Shown here: in pieces, positions 36,052-47,477 of the stretch
Numbering within the stretch: position 1 is the first letter of the stretch
Layout of the letters: each line of letters begins with the position of its first letter
Origin: Candolleomyces eurysporus
Lineage: Eukaryota; Basidiomycota; Agaricomycetes; Agaricales; Psathyrellaceae
Assembly (NCBI GenBank): GCA_027579435.1
Contig: JANBPK010000810.1
Span: 124,001 to 188,000 of the forward strand
Length of the DNA stretch: 64,000 bases
Direction of reading: 5' to 3'
Notes under the pieces: generated by a model
What the model was told of the DNA's origin: nothing
What the model saw: the letters and a program-made list of their open reading frames with translations, nothing else
Database searches by the model: none
Program-made: the position numbers and the translations under genes

Positions 36052-37659
36052 TCACTTTTTTTGAGTCTTCGGGAAACTCGTCGCCCCGTCACAGCTGATC
36101 ATTGCGAGAACTCCATCTGAGCTCTTCCGTACAGGATTGCAGGAAGGTGCAAATGGTGAAGGTCCGGATTCTTCGATGCGCTTGGCAAGCTCAGCCCTCG
36201 TCTTAGGGCATTCATCGTGACGGTGACCTCCGTCTGATTCCGGGGTTGCCGAATCCTTTGGCGTGAACAGAGGGTCGGTCGATGAGGACGATGGTGACGA
36301 TGACGACGATGCTGTTCGGACACCGGATGGCGAAACATGATGGGCCGCTGGGCTGGCCGAAGCGGGGGATGTAAGGAAGCTTGTGAGGCCGTTGTTGTTG
36401 TTCGCGCCGAGATAACCTTGCAGGAGATCGTCAAACGAACCGTCTTGTCCATTTGGTGGTGACGGCCATGCGGTTAATGAGTTTAGATCATGAAAGTCGA
36501 ACTGTTGATTTGTCGACGTTGATAGATTAGGACTATTATCAATTGGTGGGGAAGTGGCATCGAATGAGGAGGCGAATGACATGAACATTGGATTGCTGGT
36601 CAAGGTAGTGTAAGGGGTGTTAGAGGCCAGACCTGTTTGGCCGAACCCAAAGTCCAGCTGCATCGCCGAATCTGTCGCCGTTGTCTGGGAAGGAGTGATG
36701 TCGTCGAGAAGGTTCAATCGTGATGGATCGAATGTCGTCAAGGAACTCCAGTCCAGAGGGTTGGTGAGTTTAAGGGACTTTGTAGCCGAGGGGACAGCGA
36801 AATTCGTCTCTGTCGGAGAGGTCGGCAGGGGCTGAGCAAAGGAAGTCAAATCTGCCGAAAACGGCAGCACCCCATCTCTCGGCATAGAGAAGGTGAACTG
36901 TCCCCGCTTGAGCATGACATTCTCTGTCTGGAGTCTGTTCAAGAGATCCCGTAAGTTCTCGTTCTCATGAACCGCCTCTTCGTTCTTCGCCTCCAGCTGT
37001 GCGACCTTATCTTCGAGCTAAAAACATAATGAGAATAAGAAATGATGATTTAGCACGATAAGACATACGTCTTTAACGTGCTTCTCCTTTCGCTCTCTGA
37101 ACGCTCGCTGGGCAGCTCGATTCTGCTCCTTGCGCTTCATGAGCCGTGTCTCATCCTTTGCCTGTCGCACTTGTTAGCACCGCGGGGGCGTTGCTCCAAC
37201 GAGAAATCGACTCACAGGATTGCCAGTAGACTTTCTCCTACTGGACGTTGAGGCTGATGGGGCTTTCACTAGATTCATTGAGAATGGTATACAAAGGATA
37301 TACAAAGATAGGGACCCACTTGTGTGCTGATTCTTGGAGCTGGGGCCATCCTCGACGTCCTCAGTGGCCTTGCGCTTCGCGGCTGGAGCGTCGGCCTCGT
37401 CCTGATCGTGCTGAGAGGCAGTTGGGCTGGGGCTGTCGTCAGATGGCGTTGAGCGGCTGGAGGAGGCGATGTTGCTGGTGTCGAGGGGATTGGGGTTCGG
37501 GTTGTAGACGCCGCCAAATGAAAGACCGTCGGCGGCGTTAGACAATGGACCTGGAAACTTGTCCAGTATCGACATGAAGTCGATATCGGGCATCTGAGGA
37601 TACGAGTTGGGGGCGCTGGTAAAGTCCCAGAGAGGCGGGGTGTTGCGATATGAATCCAT
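36052..37659 (-). CDS. AP-1-like bZIP transcription factor (Yap1/Pap1 type)
   Basis: The start at 37659 (MDSYRNTPPLWDFTSAPNS) follows a pyrimidine-rich leader. The basic region KRKEQNRAAQRAFRERKEK (about 37085-37143) has the N-x-x-A-Q-x-x-F-R signature of the Yap/Pap1 class. It is followed by a leucine zipper across the next exon (LEDKVAQLEAKNEEAVHENE, then LRDLLNRLQTENVMLKRGQF). The middle is Ser/Thr/Pro-rich, suggesting activation segments. Near the C-terminus three cysteines (HDECPKTR, FAPSCNPV, MISCDGA) form a c-CRD-like region, which in Yap1 and Pap1 forms disulphides on oxidation and hides the nuclear export signal. The expected role is therefore activation of oxidative-stress genes. 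Introns lie near 37019-37070, 37161-37214 and 37268-37321. Confidence 0.92.
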
Positions 37660-38658
37660 GGGGACCGGGGGGGAGGGCAGGGAGCGCTGGGCTAATGAAG
37701 GAGCAGAACGTCGAGCACGACGAGGGGGGCGGCAACGAGCAGCCTGGGGGATGGAATGGGGTACCGGGTAAGCGGATAAGAACGAGATGCGTCGACTATC
37801 TTTATAGCAGTGATGGTACGAGGAGAACGAATGCGCAGACCTGAGGATGAAACAAATCCTTGGCTTACCAAGCACGATATCAATTCACACATTTCTGCCA
37901 TTTAGTCGGCGGAGTTTGAAAGGCCGGCTTGCCATGCACGCGTGGCATCGGTTCGCAGCGTCCGAGCTGGGATCTTCGCGACCCCATTAGGGAATGTGGT
38001 CCATGCACGGGGTGGTCCACGCATTTCCGCGAATGCCGCGGCAGGCCAACGACAGAACATCTCTATCATTCACATTCTGTACTTCCGTCCTGACCGCTTC
38101 TATCCTGTCCTTTGAATAGCTCGACGGTCTAGCCCTGACGTATGACGTCGCTGCGGCTCAGCTTACACCCGGCGAGTNCCCCCCATAGCCATCCGATCCA
38201 TCCGACCCCACAGTCACTGCAATTACATCGTCGCAGTTCATGCTACCGGGAACGAGACCATATGATAGTTAATAACTAGACATTGGCGAAATCTACTACC
38301 CCTGCTGAACGAAGAACAACAATCAAACACAATCCCACCTCAACCGAGGAATAGGCTGGGGAGGCCGACAGCGCCAATCCCGATTCAATTCGGAAAACAA
38401 GTGTCACCGACCAAACTACTGCAAAAAAAGACGCTGAAACTGTATACGCGTCAGAGTCATCAGGCTGGGCGCCTTGATTTCGAAAACAACATTCCCCGGG
38501 GAGAAAGGAACGCCAATCATTTCCTCTCCGGCATCCCCGCCACGAGTGAAGATGTCCATGAGACTACGGTTCTTCTAGTGGCCCAGCCTAGGTCTTTGTC
38601 TTCATGATAAAAGGTAAATCACAGCAGGTAGAGTCACTACAAGAAGCAGGAAAATTTA
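37660..38658. other. Intergenic, bZIP promoter
   Basis: About 1 kb holding the bZIP promoter and the erf4-like 3' region. An N sits at 38178 before a C run. No supported coding sequence. Confidence 0.4.
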
Positions 38659-40371
38659 TCAGTACACGCTCCCCGATGGAAAGAGGAAACAACCGACATA
38701 GTATTCAATCTCAAGCTGTGCAGAGCGGAAAGAGATATCCGTCAATTCCCTCCGTGATGTCAAATTTTGGACAGAATACACGTACGAAGAGGAAAGCAAC
38801 ATCGCCAGGCCACAATATGTTCAACCCCACGGGATTAAACCACATAACGTTAAGATCGTCGATAACATGCTGCAGCCGCTTCATCTCCTAATAACATGAA
38901 GCGAAATATGAGCACAACGCCAACCCACTTTCTCCTCCGCATCCTGGAAAGCCTCGGAGAATGAACAAACGAACCTTTTCGAAATGCGTTGACAGAAACG
39001 CTCTTGATAGCTGCAACGTCACCACCGTAACGAGATTGTCCCAAAAAGCGTATCTTATACTATGAGCTGAGATGAGAATCTCGTTGATGGAATTTACGGC
39101 TTCAAGGAACTGCGTTGGTGTCAACTGCATCACCGCGATCCACCCAACGGACGAGCAAACACAAAACAAGAGCGACTATCAGTAAAAGCGCACCAACACC
39201 GATACCAAACACAACAACTCACCCTGTTTTCGAGCTCTAGAGGGTAGATGGGGGCGAACTGAATAACCTCTCCTCCGGTATAATCTCGCTCGATCCGCAA
39301 TATCTCTCGGGGATGGTGAACACCAATTTGCCCGACCGGCGGCGTCCCATAAGCTGAATCTGGTCCAGGCGGTCCAAAGTAATACGACGATTTAGGTACG
39401 AGTGGTCGCCCGTTCCTGAAAAGACCAAATGTAAAACGTGAGCACCCTCTTCTAACACCGCCAATACAAACAAGAAGCCGCAAAAGGGGGATGGTCGGCA
39501 ACGGCCACTATAAGCCCGAGGAATGCAATCGACGACGAAAGGGGGGGCAGAAAACGCAGAGCCGATTGAATCGAAGGAATACGTAGTAGCCACCATCACC
39601 TCGCACACTGTAGACGACGCCTCCCTGAACTCGGAACAAATAGAGAGAGAGAGTAAGAGAGATGGATATGCAGACGTACCCTACTGCACTCTGCATAGCG
39701 CCGAAATTCTGCGTCCCAGACGAATACCCTCCAGCCGAGGGCGGAATCGAGAGCCCTATCTTCACCACACGGCCGTTATTCTCGTCTCGATCCTCGGCGG
39801 GACTGACGAGGTCCCAAGGCTGCGGCGATGGTGGTTTGATATTCAACTGCAGGCTCTTCACAGGCGGGCGTGCTGGTTGTGATCGAGGTGACACGGAAGG
39901 AGCCTTCGCTGCTGAACTATTATTATCTTCAGTGCTGCTGCTTGGACGTTTCGCTTCTTCTTCCTCTTCTTCTGTCGGATGCTCTTCTGCAATGATCGTT
40001 ACATCCTGTGTGATATCGCCAGCGTAGGATTCATTCACGTCCTGTTGAGCACTTGCATGTTGTTGCGGCTGAGGGTCCGATGCCGTTTGGCCAATACCAG
40101 ATAGTCCCTGTGCTATGCTGAAGATACGAGGAGAAGCGGAGGAGTCCGTGGATTTGCTCTTGACGTGTAGGCTTGCGTTCTGAAGTGTGGTGTCCCCTGC
40201 TACGATTGTAGTATCGAAATCCCCGGATTCCATGGTCCGATTGCCCTTCTCGCTTTCATGGAGAGATTCCGAGTGCTTGGGTTCTTCTAAAGGAGACGGA
40301 GCCCTATTCGCCTGGTCCTTCTTTCCAGAGTCTTCAGGTACATAATTAGCGCTGGTAGTATCGGCGTTCAT
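38659..40371 (-). CDS. Erf4/Golga7-family palmitoyltransferase accessory subunit
   Basis: The start at 40371 (MNADTTSANYVPEDSGKK) opens a disordered, Ser/Glu-rich N-terminus of about 230 residues. The next exons give the Erf4 domain: HHPREILRIERDYTGGEVIQ, FAPIYPLELENR, LTPTQFLEAVNSINEILISA, LSRAFLSTHFEK, EMKRLQHVIDDLNVMWFNP and VGLNILWPGDVAFLF. The last exon reads LEIEYYVGCF and ends at the TGA (38659-38661). The family member Erf4 pairs with the DHHC enzyme Erf2 to S-palmitoylate Ras at the ER; human Golga7 does the same with zDHHC9. The domain order R-I-E-R-D-Y, then F-x-x-x-x-P-L-E-L-E, then T-H-x-E-K makes the family call strong. Introns lie around 39420-39679, 39136-39224 and 38894-38979. 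Confidence 0.88.
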
Positions 40372-42083
40372 AGGTCGAATATCAGGATATATAGATGAAA
40401 TGAAAAATAAGAGTCGTTCAGACTGAAAGAGAGAAGAGACGAGTTTGTCGAGTAGAAAGTACAAAACCGGTGTGTCGCTGGCCGAGCTAGTGGGTGCTGA
40501 GCACGTTGGAGTCGACAGTGATCGCTGTCGGCCAAACAGTGCCAAGACCATCCTTTGTTTGTGATAGAGTGTGACCGCCAAACACACGAGACTCGGCATC
40601 TAGTTAAAATTCCGGAATTTCGGCAAGCATCATGGTCTCCAGCCTTCAATGAACCTTGAAGGATTGGCGCTTCTTGCGAAATCAAGACAAAAATAACATA
40701 CACGATGTTGGCTGCGGGCGTAAATCACTTGGGCCAGGCCAAGTACCCCACACGATTTCGTCCCCAACGGTTTCTATACCTCAGGTATTTACAGCAGCGG
40801 CGACTCGATTGGATTGACCGTGTAGACCGAGAAATGTAAGTTATGGCACGCTTTCCTATCCCTGCATTGAAAATTCTCTTCAGCTTGTGATTTCCGATGA
40901 AACAGCAAGTCAAGAGTACACAGCACCTTCTCGTATATAACTCAATTCGTCGCGATGTCTACGCTGCACAGTCGACGGATGTCGGATGCCCTCTTTTGGA
41001 TACTCCAGCGGCCCTTAACTTCGTAAAGTTTCTTGTCATATCGTTTTCGTAACACTAACCGCCAGCCGTCATGCAGTGTTTGAAGTTTGAAGCTCTTCGG
41101 ATCCGCAATGGGATTCGATGCTCGGAATATGACTCGGACGATCAGGTGGACGTGCTTCCTGGCCCCATTCGTGGGTTTGAACTTTGTTTGCAGACCCTAC
41201 TCCATAGCCTTTCTGCAGAAACATAAATTTCAAGTCTCTGAAAATACCACATCGTTATCGTAGCAGACCCCAACTTCCGTTGATCAAGGAGCCTATAGGC
41301 GAATTCCACTGGCACCTTTTTCTGGACGGCTGGAGAGCAGCTGCAAGCCTCGAAAGGAAAAAGAGTTCAAGAGGAGCCTCATCCTGCCGATTCCCCATGG
41401 TCTTTCATAGTCTCCAGAGAGACCTGCCAGTCTCCGCAGATCCCATCACATTAATATTGATTCCGAGTCGGAGAGCGCCCATTCTCCCTGAACTTGTCCA
41501 AGTTTGCCCACCCAACCCTCTGCGCAGTTCCAAACTCAATCCAAGTCCCAAATCCGATTGGTGCCGAACGCATCACCAGACCTCAACTTCAGGCCCACCG
41601 CACCTCGACAAAAATACGCGGGGCATAACTATATGTAAAGCCTGGGGTGTTCGTTCCATTTCCGAAACACCATTCAATACCGGGCCCCCAAAACTCGCCA
41701 ATGGTAGAAGGCCATGACTCTCTACGTAAAACTCACCATCTGCTCTTATCTATGAAGCTTGAAGGTTCGGAGACCTAAGAATAGTCCATGTTTCAAAGTA
41801 GCGTCACCTCGGGGATTCCCTTTAAAGGAAGACCGAGCCTCTTTCCACTCTATCCGCTATCCGCAGGTTGGGGGTTGACGGGGTGTTCAATTGAGCGACT
41901 TGTTCCTCACAGAACGGTACTGACTTCCGAAGTCCAGGTGCTCAACCTCCCAGAACAGACGGCTCGGAAAAGGCCCTTCACCCACCCACGCACGTTCATT
42001 CCGAGGGCTGCTGATCTATTTTTAACTCGAAATGTTTTTTGGCACCGTTGAGCTCGAGCGACGAGAGTTGACGGACCCCCACC
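40372..42083. other. 1.7 kb divergent intergenic region
   Basis: It must hold the promoters of the erf4-like gene (minus) and the GNAT-like gene (plus). Frames such as plus 41280-41717 are open but show no motif and look like chance. Nothing else seen. Confidence 0.4.
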
Positions 42084-43009
42084 ATGTCGCAGGCGGTCGC
42101 TGTTATACGGCCCTACACCCCACAGGATGAAAAGCTCGTTCGGTTTACGATCGGGAAGGCCAACATGGAACTGTTAGCGTGTGCCAACAACCAAGGCAAG
42201 TGTCTATCCCCGCATGCTTTTCTCGGAGAGCAAACATAGACTCGAAGCTGATCTTTGGAAAAAGTTTATAGACACCCCATTTTCATCGCGGTCTGGATAG
42301 CTCTAAGTGCTATCTTCACCCAAATTGCGGGATGGTGGCCCGAAGGAATGTATGGACTCTGGGAGTACGTTCGGCTATTGCCCGCCTTGGCAGCTGTCGC
42401 CGTGCCCCTGCTCTTCGCTGTTGACTGGTGAGATACTCAGCAATTGTCAATCTTCTCTTCTGTCATTTCTGATGCTCGATCGTGGGTTCGATGTGCAGGT
42501 ATCATCGCCAAGAATTCGAGGAACATACCCGTTTAGTCCTTCAATACCCAGATCTACGGCAACTCGAGGCGTATTACTCCAAGTCACCTGCTTCAGGGTT
42601 GTGGGTCCTGGAGTATGGAGACAACTTTGTAGGGTTGATTGCCCTCGATTGCTCCGGTGAGGATGGAGACGTTCCACCACTCGCACCTTTCGGTCCAAAA
42701 GCATCATCGAGTGCCACCAGAGGAAGGACAGGAGTAATCCGGCATTTCCATGTCTCGGAACGCTATCGTCCAGTAGGAATTCAAGACGACCTGGTGGAAC
42801 ATGCGATCAAGCACGCATTCTCCAAGGATTCGGGGGTTAATGAGATTCAAGGCATCGGGTATGGAGCCTTGCTTCCGTATGTTGGATCTTGCCTTTCCAA
42901 GGCGGGTTTCCAAACCGATGGTGACCATACATCTATGGGGGCTTTGGGCTGGAAGGTGTCGAAATATTCACTCTCTCGTGAAAAATGGTCGAAGCGAAAA
43001 GCATTATAG
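42084..43009 (+). CDS. Membrane-anchored GNAT-like N-acetyltransferase
   Basis: ATG 42084 (MSQAVAVIRPYTPQDEKLVR) gives a typical GNAT beta1-alpha1 opening. An intron at about 42195-42270 follows NNQGK. The next exon encodes two hydrophobic helices (HPIFIAVWIALSAIFTQIAG and LLPALAAVAVPLLFAVDW) inserted between alpha1/alpha2 and the core. The last exon (from about 42500) has the strands SGLWVLEYGDNFVGLIALDC and GVIRHFHVSERYRPVGIQDD, which match beta4 and the acetyl-CoA-binding R/Q-x-x-G region in weakened form, and ends SKRKAL. The two-helix insertion resembles NAT8-type membrane acetyltransferases at the ER. The substrate is unknown. The P-loop is imperfect (RYRPVGIQDDL), so activity is uncertain. 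Elp5 begins 124 bases downstream on the same strand. Confidence 0.75.
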
Positions 43010-43133
43010 GTAGCTAAAGCTATGGCCATAGCCAGATCCCCTGTAGCTTATTATCAAGTGCTTAATTTTGTTCATGTGGCTGTAGTCATTGATCGGACCT
43101 GACAAACCTAATTAGCATACGGAAGAGCGCACA

Positions 43134-44431
43134 ATGACTCTCCTCCGAAACTTCATCAGCGATCCGCAAAACCGGCCATCTCTGGTCGTTCTCCAATCAT
43201 CCGCAGCGCAAACAGCGATTCCGATACTTCGGCAGTATCTTTCAAAACCGCTGGCATGGAAAGACAAGGCTCGACATCGGGTTTTGTTCTCTTTGCTTCA
43301 CCTTCCCTCAGATCTAGTGGAAGGCGATGATGTTGAAGTTCACGATTGGCTAGAAAATGTCCCTGGATACTCTGCAAACTATTTCAATCCCGGGACACAG
43401 ATAGTGTCCACTGTCGAGCGAGGTCAGTAGAGGGATTATTTAGTTCTCCAGTCACTCCGATATTGAAAGAAGACACCACATCTAGCTCTGGAAAACACTA
43501 CAGGTCCTATCGATCTTGTGATAGACTCGATCGATACCTTGCTATCAGACATAGAATCTCCCTCAGAGACCTACAAACATCTGCACGCTGCACACAAAAA
43601 GCTGTCCGCACGGCCGGGTGAGTAGCGAGCGATGTTTTTCTATCCCAAAACAACTGTGTTCCTGACCACCCTCCATGTCCCCTGATCAATTTAGGCTCCT
43701 CTCTGATCCTCCATGGGACAAATGTCGATTTAATCTCCTTGGTCACTCAAGCTTCCTTCTCCACATCCCTCGTCCATATCAAAGGCCACCCCACAGCCAT
43801 CGTCACTCACCTGAACACAGAATACCTCACTCCCCCACCCCCACTCTCACCCGACGTCAAGTTCTGGAGCGTCTTCATTCCTCTCAGTCAGCGCCAAAGT
43901 GACGTCAACGAGCTCGTATTCGGCGCTAAAGGAGAGGGGAGTGGTGATTCTACTGAAATCGTCGTAGAGATCCTCGTAAGAGGTGGAGCAGGGAAGAAAC
44001 GCAACGTAGAGCGCGAGCTGGAGGCGTGGTCGTTGTCTCTAGGTCCTTGTCAGTGGAATGATTTGGAAGCTTTGAAGACGATAGCGTCGAAACGCGTTCC
44101 TGTCGAGGTGAGCGTCCTATTAAATGGCCGATTGTTAAAATTTGTACTGAACAGTTTGATGGTATTTAGGCCCCAACCGCTGCTGACCCTACTCAAAATT
44201 TGTCTTTCAACCTGTCATTGACAACGGCACAGCAGGAAGCGAGATCACAGGTCCCCTTGCCATATGCTCACGAAGGTTAGTATCATAAATTCTCCTCGAC
44301 GGCCTTGACTGACGTTTGTATCAGGAAAACCGATAGAAAAGCCAGTCGACGCAAAGGGTGCTATCTTCTACGACCCCGATTCCGCAGATGACCTCGACGA
44401 TGACGATCCCGATGAAGATTTGGACATATAG
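43134..44431 (+). CDS. ELP5: Elongator complex subunit Elp5
   Basis: Exons give MTLLRNFISDPQNRPSLVVL (start 43134), FSLLHLPSDLVEGDDVEVHD, then GPIDLVIDSIDTLLSDIE, VTQASFSTSLVHIKGHPTAI and PCQWNDLEALKTIASKRVPV. It ends in the conserved tail KGAIFYDPDSADDLDDDDPD, finishing EDLDI (TAG 44429-44431). Elp5 has a RecA-like fold without ATPase motifs and forms a hetero-hexamer with Elp4 and Elp6 that supports Elongator in wobble-uridine modification of tRNA. The acidic FYDPDSADD tail is a family hallmark. The 3' part of this gene (from about 43881) is included in the tandem duplication to the right, where a decayed copy lies at 46757-47268. Confidence 0.9.
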
Positions 44432-44635
44432 AACACTTCGCTTGTAGAACACTAGGCGCAAATATTGTTACATTCAATACAAAGGCATCGTTACATCCGG
44501 AGAAAGTACATTGATTACTGATTTATACCCAGAACCCAGAACACCCAAAACAACCCGAGAAATACGTTTGCAAGTTATGAACCCAGGTGAACCCGAAATT
44601 TCCATCTCAGAACAGAAGAAAGAAAATGAGAGGAT

Positions 44636-45801
44636 CTAGGCCTCGGCCGCAGCCTCAGCCTCAGCCTCAGCCGGAGCAGAAGCCAAAGCAGCCCTCTGGT
44701 TGAGAGTCCACCTAGTGAACTCGGCACGAAGACCACGCCAGTCACCTTCGGTGTACTCAGCGGCAATGTTAGTCCTGGCAGTGCCAGTGACTCCGGCCGC
44801 GTTGAGAGCATTCACGAGGGTAACATTGGGATCCACAGACGCCGCACCCCTGAGGAACGGATAGTTGAGGAAGGCATAGGCCTTATCGAGAGCAGAGAGG
44901 CTCCTATTGGGCCGGATGGTGATGCCCTGGAGGTTGAAATTGGCGGGCATGTAGTACCTGCATACCATTCGTCAGATGCTTGGGATCAAGTTGGGTGTTG
45001 GACCTGGCTTACATCATGATAGAAGTGAAGTCGGTAGCAGAGAAGTTGGAGACTTCACCCCTGCTGTAGACATTGATGACGTTGGCGCGAGTCTTAGCCT
45101 CCTCCCAGGGAGGGTTCTGGGTCCTCTTGTAGTATTCAATGACAACTGAGAGAGAGGGGCCACTATGTTAACGAAGGCCTGTCATTAGAAGTCAGGACTT
45201 GTTGTGCGCATACCTGGTTCATTAAGGGTCAACTTCTCACCCCTACGAGGGCTTTGGTGTTCATGCAAGTATCCGATGGCATGACCGAACTCGTGAAGGA
45301 TCACACCACGCTCTTCCTCAGTGATTCCAGGGGTAGGGTGGACCCAGCCATAGTTCATAGTCGGGTTGGGCTTCGCGATCTGCAAGGCGATGTTCCCAAT
45401 GTAAGACCAGGAGCCATTGAGTAGCTGGAAGGAAATCCGAATTTCAGCGTCGTTCCCATTGGGAATGAAGCGGAACTTGAGGTTGGCGTGTTTCTCCCAC
45501 TCCTTAACGACTTCTTGGACTTTGGCCTGCTGAACAGGCGTGCCGGGAGTCGGGTTGACGAACCCGACGGTGATGGTCTGAAACGAAGAAACGATGAGGA
45601 GATGAACTTTTGGAATGGCGACGCGGTCACCCACCCTGCCGTTATCCCACAACCAGCTGGCCCTGGTGAGGATGGCCCTCATCCCGTCGANGANCGACCC
45701 CCGGTTGGGTTGACCTTACTGAGCTCGGAGCAGCAGTAGGAGTACCATTCCGGGTTCTCATCGGTAGAGACGGGTTGCTGAGGAGCGGTCTCGTTAGACA
45801 T
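44636..45801 (-). CDS. Astacin-like zinc metalloprotease, copy 1
   Basis: The start at 45801 (MSNETAPQQPVSTDENPEW) and stop at 44636-44638 give about 300 residues in four exons. The zinc site VILHEFGHAIGYLHEHQSP matches HExxHxxGxxHE of metzincins such as astacins. The next exon ends DFTSIMMYYMPANFN, the Met-turn (S-I-M-M-Y). The C-terminus has a low-complexity Glu/Ala run (AEAEAEAAAEA). I see no signal peptide or long propeptide, unlike secreted astacins, so it may act inside the cell or leave by an unconventional route. Two Ns (45691, 45694) in the first exon add two bases relative to copy 2 and break the frame after KVNPTGG; I take this as a sequencing artefact. It is convergent with Elp5. 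Confidence 0.85.
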
Positions 45802-45899
45802 GGTATCGAATGAAGACTTTAAGTGGAGTTGAAGTAGAGAGCAGATGTAGACGTAGAAGCAGTGGGCTTGTCTGAAGAGTAAGAGGTAGAATGGCCCAG

Positions 45900-45907
45900 T
45901 ATTTATA
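45900..45907 (-). promoter_or_regulatory. TATA-like box, metalloprotease copy 1
   Basis: TATAAATA on the minus strand, about 100 bases upstream of the start codon, kept exactly in copy 2 at the same place while flanking bases have changed. Confidence 0.55.
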
Positions 45908-46710
45908 CAAAAACCATTNGGTAGAGAGAATGGAGAGCTTCTCGGCGGTAGCCAGTGACGCAGCAAGTTGAATGACCCCAAATTTTGGATCGACCAGGTT
46001 GAAATGCAGTTGAAACACGAGCACAGACAGATTCCAGGTATCTGCGGCCCAAACTAATCCATTTCTATCGATTCTTGCAGCTTGAATGAATGCCCAATGG
46101 CGCCCATTCCCATAAGAGCAAGTCCCGGGTTATATTCAGTCAGATCTAAGGGCCACACACCAAGCTAACCTCCGTAACGGAACGCACGAGAAAAGCCATA
46201 GTTGTGCGATAGTGCAGTCAGGATTAACATTGAAGGGAGGGAATGCGAAGCCATAGACCCAAGAGCGAGGCTAGTGAGCTAAACTTCACCGAGAAGATAA
46301 TACAACGCCATTTGACCGATGGGTCGAATTCGAAGAGGTTGGGTTGAGCGGCGCCCATGACTTTGCTTCCTCACAGGCAGAGAACCAGAACGAGATTATC
46401 GGAGTAAAAGAGCTCCGTATTCATCGCCATCAAAAGCTATGTACTTTGTCACACCATTGCCAATAGTTCGCTCACGAGGTTACTTTCCGACCGGATTAAA
46501 TGGCGAGCGGACAAGAGCCACAATTCCAAGACAGACAGGCAGCCTGTTCCCGAGTCAGAGACTGCATATGGGGGTTGGATGTCGTGACATCGTCTCATGA
46601 GTGGAGAAAACCGAATGAGGGGGTTGTGCGCGCAGCTAGGTGGAGATGATAAGAGAAAGAGATTCTGAGTAGCTGTAGGTTCGTCCCTCAAGTTTTGCGG
46701 GGAGGCCTGC

Positions 46711-46744
46711 GCTGCTCCTGTTGCTCCTCCTGTTGCTCCTGTTG
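46711..46744. repeat. CTCCTGTTG-type repeat at the duplication junction
   Basis: Imperfect tandem copies of GCTCCTGTT lie exactly between the end of unit 1 and the start of the Elp5-derived fragment. This is sequence absent from the corresponding position in Elp5. Confidence 0.7.
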
Positions 46745-46756
46745 AAGCACTCGTTG

Positions 46757-47268
46757 CTCTCAGTCAACGCCAAAACGACGTCAAAGAGCTCATAATCGAT
46801 GCTCACGGAGAGGGGAAATGGTGACTCCACCAAAATCGTTGCAGAGATCCTTGCTTGAGGTGGAGCGAGCCAGAATGGTCCTTGCTAGTGGAGTGGTTTG
46901 GAAACTTTGAAGTCGATCGCGTCGGAACGCGTTCCTGTCAAGGTGTGCATCTTCCCGTTTCAGTCTCAATACTTTTGGATTGGAACTGAGAAAACCGGCG
47001 ATATCTAAGCCCCTACTGCTGCTGACCCCACTCAAAACCTGTCTTTCAACTTGTCATTGAAACGGCACAGCAAGAAGCGAGATCAAGGGTCCCTTTACCA
47101 CATGCTCACCAAGGTTAGCATCGTAAACTCTCCTCGAAGCCCTCAACTCACGCCTTTATCTTAGAAACCTTATAGAAAAGCCGATTGACACAAAGGGCGC
47201 TCTTTTTTACGACCCCAATTCAGCAGACGACCTTAACGATGACAATTCACGAAGATCTTGACGTATAG
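46757..47268 (+). pseudogene. Decayed 3' fragment of Elp5
   Basis: Matches Elp5 43881-44431: QSTCAG-type start of the exon (CTCTCAGTCAACGCCAAAACG), CTGCTGACCC(C)ACTCAAAA, CGACCCCAATTCAGCAGACGA for the FYDPxSADD tail, and a final TAG at 47266-47268. It lacks the first two thirds of the gene and carries indels and in-frame stops (for example CTTGAGG where Elp5 has CGTAAGAGG). It cannot encode Elp5. It arose with the tandem duplication and was left non-functional. Confidence 0.88.
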
Positions 47269-47477
47269 ACCACTTGGCCCGTCTGGTAGTACTAGACACA
47301 ATATTGTTACATTCCATACAAAGATATCCTTACATCTCGAAAAGTATACCGATTTACTGCTGATTCGTATCCAGAACACCCAAACCGAAAACAACCCTAG
47401 AAATACGTTGACAAGCTATGAACCCAGGTGAACCCGAAATTTCGATTTCAGAAGAAAGAAAACGGTGAGGAGAGGAT

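Larger units (their letters stand above)
43881..46650. repeat. Tandem segmental duplication, unit 1
   Basis: It begins inside Elp5 (CTCTCAGTCA at 43881) and runs through the metalloprotease gene and its upstream sequence to GGAGATGAT at 46650. Each part has a matching segment in unit 2 in the same order and orientation, about 2.82-2.88 kb to the right. Shared landmarks include GAACCCAGGTGAACCCGAAA, the GCAGCCTCAGCCTCAGCCTC run, and CCCATTCCCATAAGAGC in the promoter region. Confidence 0.9.
45802..46756. other. Promoter region of metalloprotease copy 1 and duplication junction
   Basis: The first half is recognisably repeated upstream of copy 2 (about 48658-49470). The right edge is the junction between duplicated units. 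No gene of its own. Confidence 0.6.

Noticed and set aside
41280..41717. Plus-strand frame of 145 residues
   Set aside because: No motif, no splice partners and biased composition; consistent with a chance frame in a divergent promoter region.
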